Assembly: GCA_947175335.1 (NCBI GenBank)
Contig: CAMWMF010000007.1
Location: forward strand, 23,853-87,852
Reading direction: 5' to 3'
From: an uncultured Clostridia bacterium
Lineage (GTDB): Bacteria; Bacillota; Clostridia; Christensenellales; Pumilibacteraceae
DNA length: 64,000 bases
The translations under genes and the position numbers were made by a program. Under the pieces are notes generated by a model. The model saw only the letters and a list, made by a program, of their open reading frames with translations, searched no databases and was not told the origin of the DNA. Of the stretch, positions 33,158-39,951 are shown piece after piece; position 1 is the stretch's first letter, and each line of letters begins with the position of its first letter.

Positions 33158-33943
33158 ATGCTATTCGATTTGCATAATGATTTCCCTACGCGGTTTTTTA
33201 ATGCCGACTATTGTAGCTATATTCCTAAAAATAGCAATAAAGTTACTGCGGTAATTTGGACGTCGGAGTTTGCAGACGACGCAGTAAGCAAGGTAAACGG
33301 CATTACAGGGCGCTTATCGGCGATAAAAGATGTACCGATAGCCATAGAAGACATCGGATTTTTGGCAGACGGTGAAAAATTCAAGCTTTTCGATTTTTCT
33401 CGATACTTATACTGTTCGCTCACTTGGAATTATAATACGGCTTTTGCGGGCGGCGCCTTGGACGACGGGCGACTTACCGGGCTTGGCAAAAGTGCGATAC
33501 GCATTATCGAGGACAGGGGCTGCTATATAGACCTTGCGCACCTAAACAAAACAAGCTTTTACGACGTATTGGACTGTGCAAAAAACGTGTTGTGCTCGCA
33601 TACAGGCTTTAACGGGCATCCGCGTTCGCTGGACGGACAACAAATCAATGCGCTTGTGGCACGCAATGCGGTGATAGGACTGTGTACCGTTCGCGCGTTT
33701 ACCGACGCGCACTCCGCACAAGAGTTTGCAAACGTTATTGACGCGTTTGTGCAAAAGTACGGCTGCGATTGCTTGGCATTGGGTACGGATTTTAACGGCT
33801 CGGACGATATTCCCGACGATATAAACGATTATGACAAGTTGCTTAGTGTGCGCGATATCCTTTATCGACGCGGCTATGACCGTCAATCGGTTGACAAAAT
33901 ATTTTTCGACAATGCAAATATCCTTTACAAAAAGGAGAGATAA
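33158..33943 (+). CDS. Membrane dipeptidase family (M19) hydrolase
   Basis: A 261-residue cytoplasmic-looking protein of the renal dipeptidase family. DLHNDFP replaces the usual DGHND metal motif. AIEDIG carries a likely bridging Glu. LTWNYNTAFAGG, DLAHLN, SHTGFNGHPRSLDG and GTDFNGSDDIP follow the family order. It is shorter than typical (about 300-370) and diverged, but the metal ligands appear kept. The substrate is probably a dipeptide, perhaps D-amino-acid containing. TAAAAT lies five bases before ATG 33158, and no Shine-Dalgarno is seen. Its stop overlaps the purB ATG by one base. Confidence 0.82.
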   Translation: MLFDLHNDFPTRFFNADYCSYIPKNSNKVTAVIWTSEFADDAVSKVNGITGRLSAIKDVPIAIEDIGFLADGEKFKLFDFSRYLYCSLTWNYNTAFAGGALDDGRLTGLGKSAIRIIEDRGCYIDLAHLNKTSFYDVLDCAKNVLCSHTGFNGHPRSLDGQQINALVARNAVIGLCTVRAFTDAHSAQEFANVIDAFVQKYGCDCLALGTDFNGSDDIPDDINDYDKLLSVRDILYRRGYDRQSVDKIFFDNANILYKKER

Positions 33944-35370
33944 TGAAAGACGTTTACGAAAATCCGCTGATTACACGCTATGCGGATAGAAAAACAGCCG
34001 AAATATTTTCGGACGATAATAAGTTTAAGCTTTGGCGCAGGCTTTGGATTGCTCTTGCCGAGAGCGAAAAGGAGCTTGGGCTTGATATATCCGACGCGCA
34101 AATTGCGGAAATGAAAAAATACGCAAACGATATCAACTACGACTACGCCGAAAAGGAAGAAAAAATCGTGCGCCATGACGTTATGGCACACGTGCACGCA
34201 TTCGGCGAACAAGCAAAGTCGGCAAAGCCCATTATCCATTTGGGCGCTACAAGCTGTTACGTAACGGACAATGCCGAGCTTATACAAATTTACGACGCGC
34301 TGAACGTTGTTAAAAGCAAAATGCTTACCGTTATGGACAAGCTGCGTGCGTTTGCATTAAAGTACAAGGATTTACCCACGCTCGGCTATACGCATTTGCA
34401 ACCCGCACAACTTACAACATTAGGCAAGCGCACCACGTTGTGGCTGTACGATTTGTATTTGGACTACAACGACCTAACGCAGTTTATGCAGAATTACAAG
34501 CTTCGTGGCGTAAAAGGTACGACAGGCACGCAAGCCAGCTTTTTGTCGCTGTTCGACGGCGACGACCAAAAGGTTAAAGAACTGGAAAAAAAGGTCGTAA
34601 ATAAGCTTGGTTTTGATAATGTTTTTGCTGTCAGCGGTCAAACGTATACGCGAAAATTCGACTATTCGGTGATGTCGTTGCTGTCAAAAATCGCACAAAG
34701 CGCATATAAGTTTGCAAACGACGTGCGTATTATGCAGTCATTTAAGGAAGTGGAAGAACCGTTCGAAAAGACGCAAATCGGCTCGTCCGCTATGGCGTAT
34801 AAGCGCAATCCTATGCGCTGTGAGCGCATTTGCGCACTTGCACGGTTTGTAGAAAGCATGCCAATCAACGAGGCTGTTACAAGCTCTACGCAGTGGTTTG
34901 AGCGCACGCTGGACGACAGCGCAAACAAGCGGCTCACAATTCCGCAAGCGTTTTTAGCTATCGACGGCGTACTCAATCTGTATATTAATGTGACAGATAA
35001 CATGGTAGTTTATCCCAAGGTTATAGAGCGCAGGATAAACGACGAGCTTCCGTTTATGGCTACGGAGGAAATCTTGATGGAATGCGTGCTTGCCGGTGGG
35101 GACAGGCAGGAGCTGCACGAGGCGATTAGACAACATTCCATGGAAAGCGCAAAGGCGGTTAAAGAGCGCGGCGAAAACAACGATTTGATTGAGCGCATAA
35201 AAGGCGACTCGAAATTTGCAGCCGTTAAAGACAAAATAGACGGCATATTAAAGCCGTCCAACTTTGTAGGCATGGCGCCGCAGCAGGTAACCGACTTTAT
35301 ATCGGAGTATATCGACCCGTTGTTCGAATCCGAAAATTACGTACCATATAAGCCAAATATAAAAGTATAA
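33943..35370 (+). CDS. purB: Adenylosuccinate lyase
   Basis: Acts twice in purine synthesis, releasing fumarate from SAICAR and from adenylosuccinate. The 475-residue protein has RHDVMAHVHAFGE, HLGATSCYVTDNAE, the catalytic-His segment GYTHLQPAQLTTLGKR, GTTGTQASFLSLF and the flexible signature loop QIGSSAMAYKRNPMRCER. Start ATG 33943 has AAGGAGAG upstream. A terminator follows. Confidence 0.97.
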   Translation: MKDVYENPLITRYADRKTAEIFSDDNKFKLWRRLWIALAESEKELGLDISDAQIAEMKKYANDINYDYAEKEEKIVRHDVMAHVHAFGEQAKSAKPIIHLGATSCYVTDNAELIQIYDALNVVKSKMLTVMDKLRAFALKYKDLPTLGYTHLQPAQLTTLGKRTTLWLYDLYLDYNDLTQFMQNYKLRGVKGTTGTQASFLSLFDGDDQKVKELEKKVVNKLGFDNVFAVSGQTYTRKFDYSVMSLLSKIAQSAYKFANDVRIMQSFKEVEEPFEKTQIGSSAMAYKRNPMRCERICALARFVESMPINEAVTSSTQWFERTLDDSANKRLTIPQAFLAIDGVLNLYINVTDNMVVYPKVIERRINDELPFMATEEILMECVLAGGDRQELHEAIRQHSMESAKAVKERGENNDLIERIKGDSKFAAVKDKIDGILKPSNFVGMAPQQVTDFISEYIDPLFESENYVPYKPNIKV

Positions 35371-35375
35371 TATAA

Positions 35376-35404
35376 TAAAAGTAGGCTAAACGCCTGCTTT
35401 TTTG
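35376..35404 (+). terminator. Intrinsic terminator after purB
   Basis: Stem AAAAGTAGGC / GCCTGCTTTT (one T-G pair), loop TAAAC, then a T-run. It lies between the convergent purB and the minus-strand membrane-protein gene. Confidence 0.8.
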
Positions 35405-35405
35405 T

Positions 35406-35891
35406 TTACAGCAAATTTACAAATGCGTTAGAGAGGTGAATTATAAAGAATAATCCGGCAGTGCCGACAAGAAAATAGTTTTTGCGCCACAGTCCGATAA
35501 ACAAGTAGTACAGCGGGGGAAGTGCGAATATAAAGATTATCATAACTGCCACCGTTTGTATGCCGCAAAAGTACAGTATCCAACCGACAAAGTTAAGTGC
35601 GATTACGCCCGCCGCGACCGAAAAGAAAGCGATTTCACTTTTGGTTTTTATATTAAATAATTTATTATCGCCGTGAACGATTAAGATCATTACCGCAACG
35701 CACAGTATGCCGAATATTTTTTCGCATACGTCCAAGAATACCGAGTTTGTCGGCATGTTCATAATCGGGTTTAATTGCAAGGGAATCAACGGCATAATCA
35801 TATACGGTAGCTCTTGTATCGCAAACAAGACTAAACCAATCAGCCAAAGCCCCAAGTATTGATTTTTGATTATTTTAACCCACTTGAACAT
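35406..35891 (-). CDS. Hypothetical integral membrane protein
   Basis: A 161-residue protein with about five hydrophobic segments, a basic N-terminus (MFKWVKIIKNQYLG) and little outside the membrane. I do not recognise the family. Its promoter is a near-consensus TTGACT-N17-TATAAT, with the ATG only six bases after the -10 and no Shine-Dalgarno. It is therefore the clearest leaderless candidate in the window. It is convergent with purB and divergent from the lipoprotein gene. Confidence 0.75.
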   Translation of the reverse strand: MFKWVKIIKNQYLGLWLIGLVLFAIQELPYMIMPLIPLQLNPIMNMPTNSVFLDVCEKIFGILCVAVMILIVHGDNKLFNIKTKSEIAFFSVAAGVIALNFVGWILYFCGIQTVAVMIIFIFALPPLYYLFIGLWRKNYFLVGTAGLFFIIHLSNAFVNLL

Positions 35892-35897
35892 AGTAAA

Positions 35898-35926
35898 ATT
35901 ATATCACAAATTTATCTATAAGTCAA
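35898..35926 (-). promoter_or_regulatory. Near-consensus sigma-A promoter abutting a start codon
   Basis: Minus strand TTGACT (plus 35921-35926), 17-nt spacer, TATAAT (plus 35898-35903), then TTTACT and ATG at 35891. Confidence 0.85.
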
Positions 35927-35937
35927 CATTAACCGTT

Positions 35938-36016
35938 TTTATAGTGTATATGGCGTGCATTTAACATAATTATTTATAGTGTATAGCTTGTTTTTATCGC
36001 TTTTTAATGATATAAT
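35938..36016 (+). promoter_or_regulatory. Promoter of the repeat-bearing lipoprotein gene, with upstream direct repeats
   Basis: TTGTTT (35988-35993), 17-nt spacer, TATAAT (36011-36016). Just upstream lie two copies of TTTATAGTGTATA (35938-35950 and 35973-35985), 35 bases apart, a possible regulator-binding pair. Confidence 0.6.
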
Positions 36017-36037
36017 TATGTGTAAGGAGATGTCGAT

Positions 36038-37201
36038 ATGAAAAAGAAGTTTATCGCAATACCGATATTAGTGCTTTTGCTTGCTTTTCCTCTTTTTGCT
36101 TGCGATGTGAAAGGCGGTAATGCCTTCGATGGCGTGGACAATAATAAAAACCACGAAAGCATTTCTACCGAAATAAGTAACGACGTTACCTCCAATAACG
36201 ACAATCCTTCTAATAACGACAGTCCTTCTAATAACGACAGTCCTTCTAATAACGACAGTCCTTCTAATAATAACAATCAAACCAACGAAAATAATTTTAT
36301 TATAACCGATTGGGAGTCCAGTGGAATATTTGCCGCAAGTGCGCCTGAATACGAATTCGATTTTTCTTATAATGATGCCGACTTCTCATACGAAATCGGA
36401 AGTGACGAAAACGAAGAACTGTTTGCGCGCATTTTGAGCGGAGAGGAAAATTATAAAGACTATTTCACTTGGTTCGCTATATACCCCGATTATATCTATC
36501 GCTTTAACGAGGAACGTTATAAAGCGGCCGCCGAAATTATAAAAGCGGGTGCGTTTACTCAACAGTTGCGAGACAAGTATTTTGGATTGTTTACAACTAA
36601 TACTAACTATCCTTATTTTAGTGCTCTTGGAATAACAACTGAACATTATCAAATTTATTTTAATGACGATTGGAGCATTAAGTCTATATGGAAATCTATT
36701 CAATACAATATTCGGTGTGGTGCATTTGAAATGTGGCATTATAGTCTGATTGGTTATACTTTGGGTAGCGGCGCAGAAGCGGCGGAAGGCGAATTAAAGC
36801 AATATGACGAATTTATTTATCCTTGTTACGAAGGACAACGCCTCATAGGTTATCAGCTAACATTTTCATCGCTTCTTCTTTGCGTTGACATGGGGGACGG
36901 TAAAACGGCGGATTGTTCCGTTGATGTGACATACAAACCAAAACTTGTTACTGAAAACGTATGGAACGGACAAAGACAGGAGCATGAAGAAGTAACGTAT
37001 CTTTCCGTTTGTAGGGTAACGGCTGATTTCAATAATGTTTATTCCGGCGGTTACAATATGTTCGACGAAATTTTCATTTTTACAAAGCAAAATGGTGAAT
37101 GGAATTTGTTTAAGATTTGGGAGCAATATCGGAAAGAAGTCCTTACGCCATCTTTGAACCTATACGAAACCAGTGAACAGAAAGTATATCGGTTAGCTTA
37201 A
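36038..37201 (+). CDS. Hypothetical lipoprotein with low-complexity Asn/Ser repeat
   Basis: A 387-residue protein with a short basic start, a hydrophobic core and lipobox FPLFAC (Cys about 22), so probably lipid-anchored with Asp at +2. Residues of about 50-85 are a low-complexity spacer built from four copies of S-N-N-D-(S/N)-P, encoded by an 18-bp tandem repeat. The remaining roughly 300 residues form an unrecognised domain rich in Tyr, Phe, Trp and acidic residues. That composition suggests an extracytoplasmic binding domain. GGAG lies eight bases before the ATG. The codon mix is more AT-rich than in neighbouring housekeeping genes. Confidence 0.8.
   Translation: MKKKFIAIPILVLLLAFPLFACDVKGGNAFDGVDNNKNHESISTEISNDVTSNNDNPSNNDSPSNNDSPSNNDSPSNNNNQTNENNFIITDWESSGIFAASAPEYEFDFSYNDADFSYEIGSDENEELFARILSGEENYKDYFTWFAIYPDYIYRFNEERYKAAAEIIKAGAFTQQLRDKYFGLFTTNTNYPYFSALGITTEHYQIYFNDDWSIKSIWKSIQYNIRCGAFEMWHYSLIGYTLGSGAEAAEGELKQYDEFIYPCYEGQRLIGYQLTFSSLLLCVDMGDGKTADCSVDVTYKPKLVTENVWNGQRQEHEEVTYLSVCRVTADFNNVYSGGYNMFDEIFIFTKQNGEWNLFKIWEQYRKEVLTPSLNLYETSEQKVYRLA
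36212..36283 (+). repeat. 18-bp tandem repeat, four units, in-frame
   Basis: Units of about AGTCCTTCTAATAACGAC repeat four times with small changes in the first and last. The length is a multiple of three, so copy-number change would keep the frame. It encodes the linker just after the lipidation site. Confidence 0.9.
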
Positions 37202-37216
37202 CTTTATACATAAAAT

Positions 37217-37262
37217 AAAAGCTCGAAAGTTCTTTTAAACAAAGAAGTTCGAGCTTTTTTGT
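37217..37262. terminator. Bidirectional intrinsic terminator (lipoprotein / tRNA-Leu)
   Basis: A long stem, AAAAGCTCGAA...TTCGAGCTTTT, with extra inner pairs AGTTCTTT/AAAGAA. TTTTTT follows on the plus strand and TTTTATTTT on the minus. It abuts the CCA end of tRNA-Leu. Confidence 0.88.
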
Positions 37263-37349
37263 TGGTGCCGCTGACCGGACTTGAACCGGTACGGAGTTTC
37301 CTCCACGGGATTTTAAGTCCCGAGCGTCTGCCTATTCCACCACAGCGGC
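37263..37349 (-). tRNA. tRNA-Leu (TAA)
   Basis: On the minus strand it starts GCCGCTGTGGTGGAATAGGC, with acceptor GCCGCTG/CAGCGGC and discriminator A. The anticodon stem-loop is CGGGA-CTTAAAA-TCCCG (anticodon TAA, reading UUA). It has a class II long variable arm and the T-arm GGTTCAAGTCC. CCA is encoded (plus 37263-37265). A terminator separates it from the upstream tRNA-Cys. Confidence 0.96.
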
Positions 37350-37365
37350 AGGGTATACATTTAAC

Positions 37366-37398
37366 TAAAAACGCACAGACCGTAGTCCATGCGTTTTT
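37366..37398 (-). terminator. Intrinsic terminator between tRNA-Cys and tRNA-Leu
   Basis: Minus strand AAAAACGCA, an inner GAC/GTC pairing, TGCGTTTTT, then AGTT. It sits directly after the tRNA-Cys CCA end. Confidence 0.7.
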
Positions 37399-37471
37399 GG
37401 AGGCACCACCCGGACTTGAACCGGGGGTTAGGGCTTTGCAGGCCCCTGCCTTACCGCTTGGCTATGGTGCC
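37398..37471 (-). tRNA. tRNA-Cys (GCA)
   Basis: Minus strand GGCACCATAGCCAAGCGGTAA. The acceptor GGCACCA pairs with TGGTGCC, and discriminator T is the Cys identity base. The anticodon loop CTGCAAA gives GCA. The T-arm is GGTTCAAGTCC, and CCA is encoded. Length 74. Confidence 0.96.
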
Positions 37472-37490
37472 GTACTGTATTATATGCAAG

Positions 37491-37566
37491 TGGTGGGAAC
37501 AATAGGACTCGAACCTATGACCCTCTGCTTGTAAGGCAGATGCTCTCCCAACTGAGCTATGCTCCC
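37491..37566 (-). tRNA. tRNA-Val (TAC)
   Basis: Minus strand GGGAGCATAGCTCAGTTGGG. The acceptor GGGAGCA pairs with TGTTCCC (one G-T), discriminator A. The anticodon loop CTTACAA gives TAC. The T-arm is GGTTCGAGTCC, and CCA is encoded. First of the three tRNAs after the promoter. Confidence 0.96.
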
Positions 37567-37577
37567 AAAGCCTTATT

Positions 37578-37606
37578 ATAATATCAAATTAAAAAGGAAA
37601 AATCAA
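37578..37606 (-). promoter_or_regulatory. sigma-A-type promoter of the tRNA cluster
   Basis: Minus strand TTGATT (plus 37601-37606), 17-nt spacer, TATTAT (plus 37578-37583), about 11 bases before the tRNA-Val 5' end. Confidence 0.75.
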
Positions 37607-37699
37607 CCTTTTTAATGCAATTTATCAAAAAAATTTATACTTTTTTGGCGGCGACCTTTTACTAAATTCGTTTTGCGTGCGTAAAACGCGCCTCGGTTT

Positions 37700-37717
37700 C
37701 ATACAATACCTATTGTG
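37700..37717 (+). promoter_or_regulatory. CATACAAT element overlapping a palindrome upstream of the ytxC-like gene
   Basis: CATACAAT (37700-37707) equals the remembered Bacillus sigma-E -10 consensus, but I see no convincing -35. The same bases form the palindrome ACAATA-cc-TATTGT. Otherwise the 37567-37752 interval holds only the tRNA promoter and AT-rich sequence. Confidence 0.35.
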
Positions 37718-37752
37718 GATCGGCGGCGTTGCCGTCACGTCCAAGGAGAGGT

Positions 37753-38505
37753 ATGTATCAAATTACTATCAGCGTTGACGTAAATAGAGCGGATTGGTTG
37801 TATTCTGTTGATGACGTTATTAAGAATAAACTACAAAGCTGTTTTGCCGTGTCCGCTTTGCGTACCTCGGGTAGGCGCGTATATTGTTCGTTCGGTTGCG
37901 AAACGCAATCGCGCCCGCAAATGCTGCAAGCGATTAAGGAAGGCTTGGTGGAAACGTACGGCGTTGTAAGTAAGTTCGATTTTATCAAGCGCAATCTTTC
38001 GCTCGGACTGTCAAAGACAAATTACGATTTGCTGTTGCATACGCTGGTTGCTTTCGATAGAGAAAACGAACATAAGCTACTGGAAAAGGTTATTCGCGTA
38101 GAGGATAACATGACGCTCGACGGCATATTCAACTTTAAGCTGTGCGAGCTGAAAGAACGGTGGATAGAAATTTGCAATCTCACGCGCAACAACGGCGCGT
38201 ATCTTTACGACGACGAAACGTATATAGAACTTTTACGCTTTCTTATAAGCGCAGTGAATCCCAAAGTAAACAAGCTTACGGTCAAGGAAGTAAACGGGAG
38301 TTACAGCCTTTACGGCTCGCTCAAAAACTCGGTAATAAATATCGACGCGCAAACAGCGGCCGAGCTAATGTACTATTTAATCGATCTTGCGCCGCTTGAA
38401 CTTGTGATAGACGGGGGAATCTCCAATAGCGAACTGTCAAAAAGATTAGTGGGGATTTTTGACGCAAAGACGCTTAGTACGTTTAAAAATCAGACAAAAA
38501 AATAG
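37753..38505 (+). CDS. Probable YtxC-like sporulation protein
   Basis: A 250-residue soluble protein. The segment LDGIFNFKLCELKERWIEI, followed about 25 residues later by YIELLRFLISAVNPKVNKLTV, matches the remembered YtxC pattern (INFRLKEY...EYxEFIxLLRYFVxxQxPK). The rest is weakly conserved. YtxC is a sporulation-associated protein of unknown biochemical role. The track starts at TTG 37729, but AAGGAGAGG precedes ATG 37753, giving MYQITISVDV. It is monocistronic between the tRNAs and the yajC promoter. Confidence 0.6.
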   Translation: MYQITISVDVNRADWLYSVDDVIKNKLQSCFAVSALRTSGRRVYCSFGCETQSRPQMLQAIKEGLVETYGVVSKFDFIKRNLSLGLSKTNYDLLLHTLVAFDRENEHKLLEKVIRVEDNMTLDGIFNFKLCELKERWIEICNLTRNNGAYLYDDETYIELLRFLISAVNPKVNKLTVKEVNGSYSLYGSLKNSVINIDAQTAAELMYYLIDLAPLELVIDGGISNSELSKRLVGIFDAKTLSTFKNQTKK

Positions 38506-38535
38506 TAAAAAGTCTCAATATGACTTGATATTTAA

Positions 38536-38564
38536 TTGATTTATCTTTTGCGCTATGATATAAT
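38536..38564 (+). promoter_or_regulatory. sigma-A promoter of yajC
   Basis: TTGATT (38536-38541), 17-nt spacer, TATAAT (38559-38564), with AAGGAG before ATG 38595. Confidence 0.8.
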
Positions 38565-38594
38565 ACTAAGGTAATTATCAAGGAGAATTCAGTT

Positions 38595-39206
38595 ATGGTA
38601 TCGTTTTCTTTATTAAACGCCATTGACCCCACAACAATTATTTTTATCGTGTTGTTGGCATTGCTTATTGTCGCACTGCTTATCGTGCCTATGTTCACAA
38701 ACAAAAAGCGTGCACGCCAAACAGACGAGCTTCACCGCTCCCTTAAACCCGGTGACTTAATCAAGACGGTAGGCGGCGTTGTAGGCACTATCGTTGAAAT
38801 CCGTCAAATTTCGCCTGTCGATAAGGAAATGGTAATAGAAACGGGTGTAGAAGGTCGCAAAACCACTATGGTTTTCGATATTCAAGCGCTTTATCAAGTT
38901 ATGAGCCGTAGTAGCACAATTGTTCCCGCTAACGACGAAAAGGAAGCTGAGAACGAGGTAGCTAACGAAGATCAGACCGCTCCCGAAGCAGAGCAGCCCC
39001 AAAGAGTAGTTCCCGACATTCTTGCGGATAGAATTGCGCAAGCGGAAGCGACGGATGCACCCGCACAAGATACGGTTAGCGAGCAAGCCGAAGCTCCCGC
39101 TGTCGAGCCTAAAGCGGAGCAAGAGGAGAAGCCTGCCGAAAAGCCCGCTCAAAAGAAAGCTCCCGCAAAAAAGTCAGGCAGCGGCAACAAAAAGACAAAC
39201 AAATAA
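38595..39206 (+). CDS. yajC: Preprotein translocase accessory subunit YajC with long tail
   Basis: YajC associates with SecDF at the Sec translocon. A single N-terminal helix (about 13-35) is followed by the conserved LKPGDLIKTVGGVVGTIVEI domain. The conserved part ends near residue 105. The remaining 100 residues are a low-complexity tail rich in Glu, Ala, Pro and finally Lys, which ordinary YajC (about 90-110 residues) lacks. It heads the yajC-TIGR04086-scfA-scfB-secDF block typical of Clostridia. Confidence 0.93.
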   Translation: MVSFSLLNAIDPTTIIFIVLLALLIVALLIVPMFTNKKRARQTDELHRSLKPGDLIKTVGGVVGTIVEIRQISPVDKEMVIETGVEGRKTTMVFDIQALYQVMSRSSTIVPANDEKEAENEVANEDQTAPEAEQPQRVVPDILADRIAQAEATDAPAQDTVSEQAEAPAVEPKAEQEEKPAEKPAQKKAPAKKSGSGNKKTNK

Positions 39207-39230
39207 TTAAGTAAAAGTATATTACGCAAT

Positions 39231-39265
39231 GCCTCCGCATACTGTAAAGTGTACGGAGGTTTTTT
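39231..39265 (+). terminator. Terminator-like hairpin whose 3' arm is the next gene's Shine-Dalgarno
   Basis: CCTCCG (39232-39237) pairs with CGGAGG (39254-39259), extended by partial inner pairing, then TTTTTT. GGAGG of the 3' arm is six bases before ATG 39266, so folding would both favour termination and hide the ribosome site. Confidence 0.75.
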
Positions 39266-39667
39266 ATGCGCTCAAAAAAGAATGTCGCAAAAAGCGAACG
39301 CGGGTATGTATTTGAAGTTGTAAATGCCAATATTGTAGCATTGATTGTGGCGTTGATTGCCATATTGCTTTCGGCGCTTGCCGTTAAGCTGTTTAACGTA
39401 TCCGATGGTGCTATACCCATTATCAATCAAGCAATTAAAAGCGCGTCTATTTTTATCGGTTGCTTAGTTGCGCTCAAAAAGCCGCGTAACGGTTGGCTGC
39501 GCGGAGTTATATGCGGTTTGACGTTTGTGCTGCTGTCGTTCTTGGTATTTTCGGCACTGCAAAATAATTTTACATTCGGGTTGTCGTTGCTTAACGATTG
39601 TGCGCTCGGAATGGTGTCGGGTATGATTAGCGGCATAATAGCGGTAAACGTTCGCAACAGAGGATAG
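39266..39667 (+). CDS. TIGR04086-type four-helix membrane protein
   Basis: A 133-residue protein with four predicted membrane helices, a basic N-terminus and loop KKPRNGWLRG between helices 2 and 3. Size, topology and position between yajC and the SCIFF peptide gene match the TIGR04086 family, whose function is unknown. The Shine-Dalgarno is part of a terminator-like hairpin. Confidence 0.8.
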   Translation: MRSKKNVAKSERGYVFEVVNANIVALIVALIAILLSALAVKLFNVSDGAIPIINQAIKSASIFIGCLVALKKPRNGWLRGVICGLTFVLLSFLVFSALQNNFTFGLSLLNDCALGMVSGMISGIIAVNVRNRG

Positions 39668-39718
39668 ATTGCCTTAATAGCCGAAAACAAGAAATTTGTT
39701 TAATTGTTATATAATCAC

Positions 39719-39747
39719 TTGATTTTGGCCACAAAGTATTGTATAAT
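39719..39747 (+). promoter_or_regulatory. sigma-A promoter of scfA-scfB
   Basis: TTGATT (39719-39724), 17-nt spacer, TATAAT (39742-39747), then GGGAGG before scfA. Confidence 0.85.
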
Positions 39748-39774
39748 AGTACAAAAGAAAATGGGAGGCATAAT

Positions 39775-39951
39775 ATGGCTCATATCAAGGTTATCAGAAA
39801 GTCCACAAACGACAACGGGTGCGATACCGCTTGCGGCGAGTGCCAGACCAGCTGCCAATCGGCTTGCAAAACCAGCTGCACGGTAGGCAATCAGTCGTGC
39901 GAGCGCAAAACCGTTAAGGTGCTTAACTCTAACAAAAACCAAAACAACTAA
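39775..39951 (+). CDS. scfA: SCIFF ranthipeptide precursor (seven cysteines)
   Basis: A 58-residue precursor starting MAHIKVIRKSTNDNG, with the invariant core GECQTSCQSACKTSCTVGNQ followed by SCE. SCIFF means six cysteines in forty-five residues; here CDTAC gives an extra one, seven in all. The radical SAM enzyme next door forms thioether crosslinks from Cys to downstream residues. Function of the mature peptide is unknown, though it is nearly universal in Clostridia. A lysine/asparagine-rich tail of about 14 residues extends past the core. The track starts 12 codons early; GGGAGG (39763-39768) serves ATG 39775. Confidence 0.96.
   Translation: MAHIKVIRKSTNDNGCDTACGECQTSCQSACKTSCTVGNQSCERKTVKVLNSNKNQNN

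Noticed and set aside
36212-36283. Possible CRISPR array
   Set aside because: The 18-bp units have no spacers between them and encode a protein linker in frame.
37259-37534. 91-residue plus-strand ORF (LVPLTGLEPVRSF...)
   Set aside because: It is the antisense reading of tRNA-Leu, -Cys and -Val. GLEPxxxx strings of this kind are a well-known tRNA artefact.
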